A stretch of 64,000 nt of DNA, from assembly GCA_020205615.1 (NCBI GenBank), contig CM035167.1, positions 136,290,568-136,354,567 on the forward strand, written 5' to 3'. Origin of the DNA: Panax quinquefolius (Eukaryota > Streptophyta > Magnoliopsida > Apiales > Araliaceae). Both the position numbers and the translations under genes were made by a program. Numbering within the stretch: the stretch's first letter is position 1; each line of letters begins with the position of its first letter. Under the pieces are notes generated by a model. It was not told the origin of the DNA and did not search any database. It was given only the letters and a program-made list of their open reading frames with translations. Shown here one piece after another: positions 1 to 11,835 of this stretch.

Positions 1-1010
1 CAAGCGATTTTACAAAGTATATAATCAAATTTCGATCGATAAATGGGGTCCACCGACATGTTTAACATGTTTTAAATATTTATTGCAACAAAAATACTCT
101 TCCTCCTCGTATACTCATATATCCCACATTCGTTGTAAAAATATCACCATTATTATATTATTAAAATATAATAATATATTTAAATGAATTATTTTATCGT
201 AAAAAGATAAAATTTCAATTTTCAACAATTGTCACATTAAAATTTTCTCCATCTATATCCATATAAAATCAATATTTTCTCATCATATGAATCAATAATT
301 AATTATTCACAAATAATATTACGTAATCACATATTATCGACAACCAGGCGCTTCCTGGAAAGAGGGGCTTTCCAATAAGAATTTTTCCTTCTTGGCGCGC
401 AATTAGGTGACCAAACCTCTCCTTAGATGAACTTTCTAGACATTGCCAATAATGTTATCTAACAATATTATTCGAGATAATATGAATTATTGCTTCGATA
501 ATGAAAAATACCGTGTGTAATGACAATTATCAAATAACAACAATATAAAATATAAACGCGATAATTATTAAATCAATAAAATCTTGATCAAGAATTCTCG
601 TAACCATTATTGAGTAGTGCCTTCTTACGTAAGAATCAATAATTGGTGCAATACCGTGTCTTCTTGTGTTTTAACCACCGAGTATTTTAACAAGATTAAT
701 CTGAATAACTACTTCTGTTATTATTTTTAAACAACTTATATTTTTCGCTTTTCTTCATCCAATCGCTTTCCGTTATGGGCCCCACATGGTCGTGTCATGT
801 CAGTCGATTAATATTCTCCGACTGATGCGAATATTCCACGACCAAACGAATATTCCCCGACAACAATGAATATTTTATAACCACTTGCTTATTTTGAAAT
901 ATTTGCGTATTTTACCCATAACTATCCACATTAATCAAATCAACCCTTACTATTTCAAAATAATAAATAGAGAAAATTAAATTTCATTAACAATAAATTG
1001 GGATCTTACA
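1..1010 (-). mobile_element. Family-B LTR, partial (cut by window edge)
   Basis: This stretch matches 10076-11086 almost base for base and ends in the same terminus (reverse complement TGTAAGATCCC). It is therefore the 5' part of a family-B LTR lying on the minus strand, and the rest lies left of the window. It has no coding potential. Whether it is a solo LTR or one end of an element cannot be told. The MULE sequence begins immediately to its right. Confidence 0.8.
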
Positions 1011-1253
1011 ACCCGAATATACACATTTGGTTACATTTATACATTTAGTTGGTTACTACTTATTATACATTTGGTTACCTGTATATACATTTAGTTGGTT
1101 GCGAACTGATATTAAAGATGAAATGCAGCTTTTACATGTCCAGTTATGCAGGGACCTTAGGTCCATTATTAGAGATGAGTTACGTGTTATCAAAGACGTG
1201 GGGGACAAAAAGCTTGATGGTGATTCTGATGATGACGATTCTGACAATGCTGG

Positions 1254-1368
<115 letters not shown>

Positions 1369-1893
1369 GATGAAGGTGATGAAGGTTATGAAGGCGGTGA
1401 AGGTGGTGAAGGTGATGAAGCTGATGATGATGCTGCTTCTGACGTTGCTGATGAGAATGTTGATGTCATGGTGGACGAGGTCCATGTTGATGAGGATGTT
1501 GATTATGGTTCAAAAGTGAATAAGAATAATGATGGTGATGATGTGTTGGATGAAGTTGAGAAGAAGGGTGGGAATGAAATTGAATTGGGTAATGAAGTTG
1601 GTGATGATGTGTCAATATTCGTGGAGAAGAATGATGTGAATGTAATTGAGATTGCTAATGAAGTTGAACATGCTGTTATGGTTGAAGAACCCGATGAAAA
1701 AAAAATAATGATGATGAAGAAGATGTCAAGGTTAGACATATTTGTTTGTTTTGTTATGTGATATATGTCTTTTGTTTTAATTATTAAATGGTTCTTTATT
1801 TTGTGCAGATTGACAATAATAATGACATGCCGTCTTTTGACATATTAAGCCAATGTACTGGGAAAGAGATTGTTGTGTATGATGCTGATAAGG

Positions 1894-3187
1894 TTAGTGT
1901 TATAGTTATGGGCCATCATTTATTTAAATGTTATTTATGTTTTGGTTACCATTATATAGTGAATTGGTTACTATGATATTGTGGTTTGGTTACCATTATA
2001 TTGTGATTTGGCTACTATTATATTATGATTTGGTTACTAGTTTATGTTATTGATTACTAATATAACTTTGTTCATTTTAGTTTGTTGGGCATTTCATATG
2101 CATTCGGTTGGTTACTAGTTTATGTTATTCAGGTTACTAATCATATATATTACCTTTTTATGTCAACTGAAAAAGGGGAAGAAAGGTGAGGCAGCAAGCA
2201 GGTATGCTCTTGATTTTATGGTTCTCACCACACAAGACATAGCTAAGTGTGATAAGTTGGAGAAGAGTGTCCACAAAGCCGGTGGTAGACCTGTACGTGA
2301 ACCTGCAAAGAGTGCCATTTACTTGGTCTCCATATCAAAGAACGTTCGGATCGGTGGTTCATCATCTACTATAGTGGGTCTTCTTAGTCAAACACTTGCG
2401 CGCTTAAGTGCATTCCCCAAATCATGCATGGAGATGCCCTCAAAATTTGAAGAGGCATTGTTTGAAGAATGGTTCAAAATTGGAATAAACAATGAGAAAA
2501 GGTTTGTTTTTGTTGTTAACAATGCTATAGTTTTTATGAAACAAATAAGTTTGTATTATTGTAGTAACATATGGTTAATATTAAATAAATGTTATGGTTA
2601 CTATTATTTTATATTACGTTACTATTAGATTATGTTTTGGTTACCTAGTAGTTATGTTTGATTTACTTATGTGATTATGGTTTGGTTACCGAGTTAATGT
2701 TTAAAATTAAGTTGTTGATTAGTTTACCGATTTTGGTATCTTTGTTTTGGTTCTTGTCTAATGATGTATTGATTCTTTGTCGAATGTTGTATTAGTTCTT
2801 GTGTAACATTACATTGAATTCTTGTCTAATACTTAATTGATTCTTGACTAATCTTTGTTTTGGTTCTTTGCATAATATTAAATATTTAATAAATGATAAT
2901 ATTAAATAAATGGTGTGGTTACTATTAAATAAATGTTATAGTTACTATTACTTTATATTCGGTTAATATTAGTTTATGTTTTGGTTACCTATTAGTTATG
3001 TATTAGTTACTATTTGATTATGGTTATGATTTTAATATTTGTTGGTTAGCAGGGTACTGTTTAAAATTAAGTTGGTTGATTAGTATGTTAATTATAGAAC
3101 GTGCAAGTTTGATTTGTAGTAGTGTGTATATTAATATGGTAATTGTTAATGTTAGTGTGTATACTAATATTATGTTATTATATTGAA
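1894..3187 (+). repeat. GGTTAC-type intronic repeats of the Ulp1-like gene
   Basis: The introns at about 1894-2171 and 2502-3187 are built from imperfect units of about 20 bp, such as TTGGTTACTATTATATTATG, in sense orientation. Between them lies the exon 2172-2501, which encodes RYALDFMVLTTQDIAK and following residues. Similar units flank the gene on the left (1025-1100). Confidence 0.7.
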
Positions 3188-4246
3188 GGACGGACAAATT
3201 TTCTGGAAAGAACGATATTATCATGCCTTCTTTTGTATTTGGATCCATTGCAATATCATCGAAGATGTGGTTCTATAAATTAAAGACGCCTGGGCAGTGG
3301 TTAGACGACGATGTGAGTATTTTTTTAAAAATTATGTTTTTGTAGTTATGTTTACATTATTTAGTTACATTAATCACATACTTGCATTTTCCAACAACTG
3401 TTAATTTCCTATTAATTTTTTTTTGGCTCAGCACATCAATATTGCCTTGTATTATTTCCGTAAATTGGCAAGACATTCCGAAAGTGTTCCTATAAGGGTA
3501 ACGACCACGGATTGTTGGTTTCACAGCAAGATCACCGCTCTTTACGAGGAGTATACAAAAAAATTATGACAAAATTTTTACATGCAGGGGGGGTGATGTT
3601 GTTGAATACATACATTGGGTCACATTTATGGATGTCAACATACCATGGAGGAACGTTGACTATGTGTTGTTCCCAATTCATATGTCATCACCGGACCATT
3701 AGTTGTTGTTATCTTTTGATGTGCATCGTAGGTGTCTAACTGTTTACAATTTCTCTACAACCAAAAAAGAAATCTATGCAAACTAAAATATCTGATGTTT
3801 GTGAGCCGTACATCTTCATTCTTCCCATACTACTGCGCAAGTCTGGTTTTTGGAAGGATAGGTCTGACATTGACTTCAGCAGTGACCCGTATCGCAACAA
3901 GGACGAAGACGATATAATTGAGTTGGAATTTGCTTAGACGGTTCCTGAACAAGTAGAGGGGTAAGGGTTAAATTGTGTACATTTTTTTAATTATTACATA
4001 TAGGTTGATTTTATTTTTGATTTTTGTTATATGTTGTTTGTTGTTACAGTGATTGTGGGATGTTCACAATTTGTTTTGCTGAGCATGTCATTCATCAGAA
4101 GTTTGATTAGATTCCTATTCCTTTCCCCATTGCGAAGTATCGGAAAAAGTTATGCACAAACCTATTTATGCATGCTAGGAACAAGCAGTTGGAGTGCTAT
4201 GATACTGATAGAGAATTTCCAGGAAGATTTGTTCCAAATTTTGATT

Positions 4247-5444
4247 AGTTCAGATTTTGTTGTTTTGTCTTTATTAATTTTGTTGTGTATTTTTTTTAAA
4301 GTTTTGGTGTTATACACAACATTTGTGTATGGTTTATGATTTTTTGATGTTCATTGGATCTTATGTAGATGGGATTACATATTTGATTATATTAGCATTA
4401 ATGAAAGAGATATTGTTTGTTGGTTGGTATTTTGTTTCTTTTTAAGTTGTGTTTGTTGAATTTTTTTGAAATATACAGTTGATAACCAATCATGTATAAA
4501 GGGGTAACCAGATAATGATTTGATAGTAAACAGAGAGTTACAAGATTGTATCAAGACATATATCATATGTTAAGTGTACATGTGTTATGTATACATGGGT
4601 TTCATAAACTTCAATACCCTTTTAATTATAGGTTGCTGAATATACAGGTTGTTTATGTTGTGGTTACCATTATAAACTGGTTTGGTTACTATTATGAAAT
4701 TAGGTTGTTATTGTGATGGTTACTGTTATGTAATTATTTGGGTACCATTAAACATTGTTATGGTTACTGTTATGTAATTATTTGGTTTACATTAAAAGCG
4801 GCATGGTTCTTTATTATAGTTCTTCATCATGATAAAATGGTAACCAATTATAATTTTGTAATATACAGTTGGTAACTAATCATGTATAAATAGGTAACCA
4901 GATAATGATTTGATAGTAACCAAAGAGTTACAATATTGTATCAGGACATATGTCATATTTTAAGTGGACATGTGTGAGTATACATGGGTTTCATAAACTT
5001 CAATACCCTTTAAATTATATGTTCTTTGGATATACAAAGTTGTTTTATGTTGTGGTTACCATTATAAAATGGTATTATTATCATTATGAAATTAGGTAGT
5101 TCTTTATTATGGTTCTTTGTTATGTAATTATTTGGGTATCATTAAACATTGTTATGGTTCTTTGTTATGTAATTATTTGGTTAAAAACTGTATAGTTCTT
5201 ATCAAGTTATGTTATTAGTTAGTAATCATTATGGTTATTTATTATACAAATATGTGGTTACCATTAAAAACTATTATAGTTCTTCAAGTATGTATTTATT
5301 TGATTATTATTATTGTTAATGTTTCATTGAAAGTCGTAAATCAATATATAAATGAATAAAATTTTGTTTACTATACATAATCAAAAATTTTACAAACCAA
5401 TCGTTTAATGATTACTCAAAGTAAACAATAATACATTCATGTAT
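4247..5444 (+). repeat. Intergenic GGTTAC-type repeat block of the MULE
   Basis: No gene is seen between the two tail-to-tail MULE genes. From about 4470 to 5340 the sequence is AT-rich and dominated by imperfect TGGTTAC(C/T)ATTATxxA units. It also contains a diverged direct duplication of about 390 bp: GATAACCAATCATGTATAAA near 4480 recurs as GGTAACTAATCATGTATAAA near 4870, each followed by the same downstream order of words, including CATGGGTTTCATAAACTTC. Confidence 0.6.
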
Positions 5445-5880
5445 TTACACTCTTAATTTAATCGCACTATATCGGACCCTTTTAGTGGTCTTAAAACCGG
5501 GGATTACTGCATGTTTTTCTCGTTGTGTCCTTTTCTTGCACCTCTTGCATTTGTTTTGAATTTTGATTTCGGATCCGTGTTTTGTACTCTCCTTTTTTGT
5601 CTTCCCACTTGGCCTTCTTGTGTTGGGTGGTTTTATACATATGTTTTTACTTCTTCCGATACATCCCGCTTTTCTTTTGTCATCTAATGGCATGATGGAA
5701 GTCGAATATGTCTTGACAAAGTTGCTTTAGTGTAATTTCTTGAGCAAAAATCATAATGAATTTAAAATTTCTCTTGCTCATAACAACAACAACGTAATGG
5801 GTGAGCAAGCATCTCATGGTATCTTGAAATTTATGGCATGTGCATGTCTTTTGTTCGATGTCCACAATATCTTGCTTAGA
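5445..5880 (-). pseudogene. MULE transposase C-terminus (SWIM zinc finger and tail), fragment
   Basis: Read leftward, this encodes a SWIM-type zinc-finger motif (IEQKTCTCHKFQDTMRC, then a His) followed by VMSKRNF. A frame change leads into the basic C-terminal tail with PPNTRRPSGKTKKE and a Cys-rich CKRCKK motif. Those tails (PP..RRPPGRPKK then a zinc knuckle) are typical of plant MuDR-like transposases. The Cys-to-His spacing of the SWIM motif is one or two residues longer than usual. It is the last piece of a transposase whose earlier parts lie at 11444-11835, 20415-20940 and 39721-39866. Confidence 0.7.
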
Positions 5881-5889
5881 GACATCGTA

Positions 5890-6594
5890 AATAAGCAGTG
5901 AAAATCACTAAGTTTGATGTCTCAACCTACAACACCCAATGTATACAATCGATTAACGAATGCATGCCGATATACAAATAACCAATTAACTAGTACACAA
6001 TGTTAATCAACAAGTAACCACCAATATAAAAGAAACAATTATAAATCTCAAGAACATTATAATGTTACATAGTAATTAAGTCAAGATTGATCAAGAATCA
6101 AAGATAATGTTACACAAGAACCAAATAAGCATTATACAAGAACCATTATATAATTACACATTAGAAGCAATTAAGTAGTAGTTAGTAACCAATATAATGT
6201 TGCACATTAAGTAAAGTTAACAATAGTATGTAACTAAGTCGAGATTAGTCAAGAATATTATGCAATAAAGATTATAATTTTATCTAGTAACCAAGTTTCA
6301 GTAGTCGATAATGTTACACAAGAACTAACTCGGAAATAGCCAATGACCATTATATGGTTACACAAGAACTAAGTCAAAGAATAATCAAGAACCATTATAT
6401 GATTAAGAGTTACATCCCAAATATACAATAACCAATTAACTAAGACGCAATATTAGTCAATAAGTAACCACCAATATAAAAGAAACAATTATAAATCTCA
6501 AAGAATACATTATAATGTTATATAAGAACTAAGTCAAGATTGATCAAGAATCAATATAATGTTACACAAAGAACTAAATAAGCATTATATATAT
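5890..6594 (-). repeat. GGTTAC-type repeats (minus orientation) in a MULE transposase intron
   Basis: The block has imperfect units such as AGTAACCAATATAATGTTAC, the reverse complement of the repeats seen in 1894-5340. Here too the GGTTAC strand is the sense strand of the neighbouring gene, now the minus-strand transposase. No gene is seen in it. Confidence 0.65.
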
Positions 6595-8470
6595 AAAACC
6601 CAACTTTTTGAATAAAGATGAATTTTCTATAAATATTATTTTGAATATTATGGAGTGAAATTGATATAATAGTTGTGGGTAATATTTATAAATTTTGCAA
6701 ACTACGCAAGTTGTTATATAATATTCGATTGGTCTGGAATATTCGCTTTAACAGAAATATTAGTACAACGACACAATCATTGGTGGACCTACAATGTGTA
6801 ATTATTGTCGGATTGAGAAAACGACAAAAATACTTTATGAATAACGGCGGAAGTTTTACCGTTAACTCGTTGAAACACCCGGTGTTAAAAGTATAAGAAT
6901 ACGTGTGGTTGCGTAGTAAGAAGCAGCACCAGACAATTATTGATGCTTAAGTGATAAGTCACTCGCTTTTGTTGGTATTATTAATGTAATAATACGTAAA
7001 ATCTTTTATATAAAACAAAATACTTTTATAAAGTTATTCTATAAATAGAATATATTATATTCTATTATGAATAGTGTTAGTAAAGTCTCTCATAGTATTT
7101 TGCATAGTAAAATCTTTTATATAAAATAGAATACTTTTATAAAGTTATCCATTTTATTAGACAATAATTAGAATATATTATATTTTATTATGCATAGTGT
7201 TTGCATAAAGTGCTCAGATAGTGTTTGCATAGTAAAAAATCTTTTATAAAGTTATTCGTTTTATTAGATTATAAATAGAATATATTTTATTTTATTTAAA
7301 AGATTTTTTTTAAATATGGACCGTCAGATTAAAGTAAATCAATCTCGAATTGCTCATGAGTTAGTTACTATGCATTCCATTTTTCTATAAATGAAGCTCA
7401 TTCATTCATTATTTTCTTACGAATTCAATCGAAACTCTCTGAGAGATAAACTATAGAGAGAAGAAGAAAGTATTCTCCGCTACTTCACTACTTATATATC
7501 CAAAGACTCTTCTTCTTAAGGTAGGGAATATTATTTGTTGTACTAAGTAAGGAGTGTTATTCTTTCTTATTCATGAAGAAATCTGTTGTTATTGCAATTC
7601 TTATTATTCTGCTGAATAACTCAGTATACGTGGACTACCCTATACTTGGTGACATTCTTCTATTATTCTATCTTTATTATTCATTGGAATATCCTCATCG
7701 TGTGTTTTACACCTGGACTGGTTCCGCCTTTTTATTATTATTCCGTTAGAACATCCTCGTCATGTGTTTTTACACCCGACCGGTTCCGCTCTTATTATTA
7801 TTCTCGTTGGAACATCATGTCGCGTGTGTTTTATACCGGCCTGGTTCCGTCTTTATTATTCTATTGGAACATCCTCGCTTGCAAAATTTTGCTCGACACG
7901 GTTCCGTTATTATTATTCTGCTGGAATAACTTGTCTATCGGGCAAGCAAGATGCATGGGTGATTTCTTTTGTTATTCCATTCTTTATTATACTCGGTTGG
8001 TTAAAGTTTTGACTTCTATACTCCATGAAATTAGTAGAATATCCTTGATATTTGCTCTTCATCCAAAGATATCTTTTCATGGAAATATTCTTCCGATCAT
8101 TCTTGAATTTTACTCTACAAAACAAAGATCATGTTGATAATTTGGACGTTAATAATTCCTGGATAAAATAATTCTTGAACTTGTTTTATTGAATTCTTAT
8201 ATTATTGTCATCATCCTCATGTTTATATTTTGTTGAAAGTCATCTGTGGCCTGTAGTGCATAGATGGACTTGGTATGATTATGACCAGGGATTATTCGGT
8301 GTAATCATGACCGTAATGTTAAAAATGATATGGTAAAAGTTCTCATTGGCCCGTAGTGCATTGATGGATAGTTGTTGGCATGATCATGACCATTAATGAA
8401 TACACAAATATTCTTGGCCCGTAGTGCATGGATAATTGTGGTCGTGATACTAAAGAATATCCTTGGCCGT
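6595..8470 (+). mobile_element. Family-A LTR, 3'-truncated
   Basis: It starts with a family-A LTR end (AAACCCAACTTTTTGAATAA, against TTGTAAGACCCAACTTTTAT elsewhere) and follows the other family-A LTRs up to the word ATATCCTTGGCCGT. The last part of about 550 bp is missing and a family-B LTR starts at the next base. It contains the repeats of about 58 bp (7660-7960) found in all family-A LTRs. Open frames inside those repeats are not genes. Confidence 0.8.
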
Positions 8471-11086
8471 TGTGACGCCCCCAAAATAGGTATACATCAC
8501 CCATTCTGAGTTGTCAATACATGGTACAGAAACAACTACAACTTTATTATTACAACAGTAAAACTGTGAGTTTGAATACAAATATTATCTTCTGCACAAT
8601 ATCTATACTCAAATAAATCCTCATCACATTTATTGATACATTATTTTACTTAAAATGGTGAGGACTACTAAACAACTCTCTCTAGAACCTTCATTCCATA
8701 CCCCGACTGCACTCGCTATATTCTCGCATCCCGAGAAGAAAAATGGAACAAAAGGAAAAGGGTGAGCTCAACTAGCCCAAGAAGAATATTATGACTAAGA
8801 TAATATACAACAAATTATCGTTAGTCTTCAACGGAGAAAAATCTAATAGAATACAATAGACAACAAGTTTTAAATCAATATTCGCAATGAAAATAATAAT
8901 TCATTATAAGAGTTAAGTAGAGAATGCAAACTACTATCTTCTATGTATGAATTTAAAAGTTCATCGCTCATCTTTTATCCCCAGTAACATCAATCAATAT
9001 ATATCCGAATCAAATATTCATCTTTGCACTACAGGCCAAAGATATTCATTAGTTGGTCATGTTCATCTAAACACCTGTTCATCTTTGCACTACGGGCCAA
9101 AGATATTCATCAGAAATCATTCATCTTTGTACTACAGGCCAAAGATATTCAATAATATCATCATTGAAGACTGAGGATGATGAAAAATATTTTTAAAGAA
9201 ACAAATCTAGTGAAACAAAATGACAAGGATTAAGGATTAAGGATTCGTACTTTATTTTATCCATGTCCAACAATACCTCAAAAATAATCATAGTGGTGTA
9301 AAATTTAAGAATGATCAAAACATGGATACAATCAAAGCTAGTATCCAGAATAGATATTTTGGACGAAAAGGAAAATTTTCATTTTTCGATGAATAGTCTT
9401 GCGTATTCGTGAATAATAGTATCAGATATCGTGAATAAAGGCCAGATACGTGAATAAGAAACCCAGACACTAAAAGTTCCAAATTTGATTAAAAGTTCAG
9501 ATCAATACTTGACGATAATGATATTAGAATAAATAATATCATTAAAAAATATCCCTTACCTCGAAAGATCAAGATTTCTTAAATTTGAAACACCTGATAT
9601 AAAGCTATGACTTGAACTTGCACCGATATAGCAATACTCAAAATATACTCAAAATACTCACAAGAATATGCTCGATAATATAGAGAGAAAACTTCAGCTT
9701 ACGGTGTAATTTTCAATTCTAACCTAAGACCCTATTTATAGGAAAATGCTTAGAACACCAAAGCGTAAAATTTAATATAATATTAATATATAAATTAAAT
9801 TTACCTACGCTAATAATCCAAGAACTGAATTCAACTCATTCAACACACATGTAACAACACACCATAATGAAAAAAAACGTTTTTGTTATTTAAAATATTT
9901 TAAACTTCCAAAAATCAATTATTTCGGAGCTTCGGAACTTCAATAATTCACAATAAATAGCCCTTTTATGTCGAAATTTCGAAACTCACATCTTTTATAG
10001 GAAATTCAATTCTCTACAACTTTACGTAAGAAAGTTTTTCAAATTCCAAATGTAAATTGACCGAAATCCACAAACGGGCGATTTTACAAGCTATAATCAA
10101 ATTTCAGTCAAGAAATGGGATCCACCAACACATAAAACATGCTTTAAATATTTTTGGTAACAAAAATACTCCTCCTCCACATATACTCATATATCCCACA
10201 TTCATCGTAAAAATATCATCATTATTATATTATTAAAATATAATAATATATTTAAATGAATTATTTTATCAAAAAAAGATAAAATTTCAATTTTCAACAA
10301 TTGTCACATTAAAAATTTTCTCCATCTATATCCACATAAAATCAATATTTTCCTCATCATATGAATCAATAATTAACTATTCACAAATAATATTACGTAA
10401 TCACAATATTGACAACCGTGCGCTTCCTGGAAGAGGGGGTTTTCCAATAAGAATTTCTCATTCTTGGGCGCTTGATTAGGTGACCAAACCTCTCCTTAGA
10501 TGTAACTTTCTAGACATTGCCAATAATGTTATCTAATAATATTATTCAGATAATATGAATTATTGCTTTCGATAAAGAAAATAATCGTGTAATGACAATT
10601 ATCAAACAACAAAGAATATAAAATATCAACGCAAAGAATTATTAAATCAATAAAATATCTTTGAGCGATTAATTACTATAACCATTATTGAGTAGTGCCT
10701 TCTTACGTAAGAATCAATAATTGGTGCAATATCGTGTGCTTCTTGTGTTTTTAACCGCCGAGTATTTTTTTACGAAGATTAATTGTAATAACTACTGCCG
10801 TTATTTTTAAACAACTTATATTTGTCGCTTTCTTCATCCAATCGCTTTCATGGGGCCCACACAAAGATCATCGTCGTCGCATTTAATATTCCCAAACAAT
10901 GAAGAATATTCCACGACCAAACGAATATTCCCCATTCTACAATGAATATTTTATAACCACTTGCTTATTTTGAAATATTTACGTATTTTACCCATAACTA
11001 TCCACATTAATCAAATCAACCCTTACTATTTCAAAATAATAAATAGAGAAAATTAAATTTTATTAATAATAAGTTGGGGTCTTACA
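8471..11086 (-). mobile_element. Complete family-B solo LTR (2616 bp)
   Basis: It is bounded by TGTGACGCCCCCAAAATAGG on the left and GTTGGGGTCTTACA on the right, so in its own direction it runs TGTAAGACCCC to GGGGCGTCACA. Both termini are intact. It is related to family A in its ends and in some inner words but is otherwise diverged. Units with GCACTACAGGCCAAAGATAT repeat three times at 9020-9150. The flanking 5-mers (GCCGT on the left, AAACA on the right) do not match, and no primer-binding site adjoins it. It is therefore a solo LTR without a target duplication. Confidence 0.82.
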
Positions 11087-11440
11087 AAACATGTATAATA
11101 ACCGCATACAAAATGGTCTAATACTAATAATAACTAAACATGCATATTGTCTAAAGGTGTATTGGTTACTGTGTAATAGTTTATTGTTTACTGTATAATG
11201 CTTAATTGGTTACCGACTAATGCTATTTTGGTTATCGAATAATATTATCGACTAATGCTTGGTAACCACATGTTTGTAAACCAATGCATTATACAATAAC
11301 CAACATGTCGTACATGAAGGTAACCAATACAATATTAATCAAGAACAATTTACATTGGTAAACAATCTATCGTGTAATGATATATCGTTATTGTGGAACA
11401 TCATATTAATTATCAGATAATGCTATAAAACCAATAAATG
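11087..11440. repeat. MULE spacer with GGTTAC and GTAACC repeats in both orientations
   Basis: GGTTAC units on the plus strand (11160-11240) change to GTAACC units after about 11270, giving a loose inverted arrangement. It probably represents intron sequence of the MULE transposase. No coding sequence is seen. Confidence 0.5.
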
Positions 11441-11443
11441 TTT

Positions 11444-11835
11444 TTAAGGTGTTACCGGATTTATTTTCTTCAAAGATGTAACCATGATGGGATGAGTGAG
11501 TAGTCGTGTGGATTTCCTCTCACCTTTTCCAACGCTTTCTCCTTCGATCTCCATGTTTTTGGTAAGAGATAGATACATTATATTCTCGACATCATGTCTT
11601 CCACAATATCGGTTGGTGTGTATATTTTCTTCAAATTTATTATTTTTTGCATTATGCATTCAACGAATTAAACTCACTATTTGTCCGTCTGCGGTCTCCC
11701 AACAATACATCAATATTAACACAGTGTAGATATCATCATCAATTCTCTAACCTCAACATACTTTGGTTTTCCGAAACTTGATGCTCTCATCTTCCATTTG
11801 CAATTTTCATCGTGATACACACTAAAGACAAAGTC
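11444..11835 (-). pseudogene. MULE transposase fragment, DNA-binding region
   Basis: On the minus strand this encodes YHDENCKWKMRASSFGKPKY, the C-x-W-x-x-R-A pattern of the plant MuDR N-terminal DNA-binding domain. A frame change then leads to YTPTDIVEDMMSR, and another to LPKTWRSKEKALEK. The usual family pattern at this point is YTP-x-DI, then SYQKAWRAREKAL, so the assignment is firm although the frame is broken twice. The DDE catalytic domain should follow, but the sequence to the left is repeat DNA and then the family-B LTR. Confidence 0.65.

Noticed and set aside
7646..8137. Open frames within the 58-bp LTR repeats (also 13122-13448, 19009-19389, 22070-22436, 38279-38661)
   Set aside because: They arise because the repeat unit lacks stops in two frames at once. 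Overlapping frames give equally good but different proteins, and no domain is recognisable.
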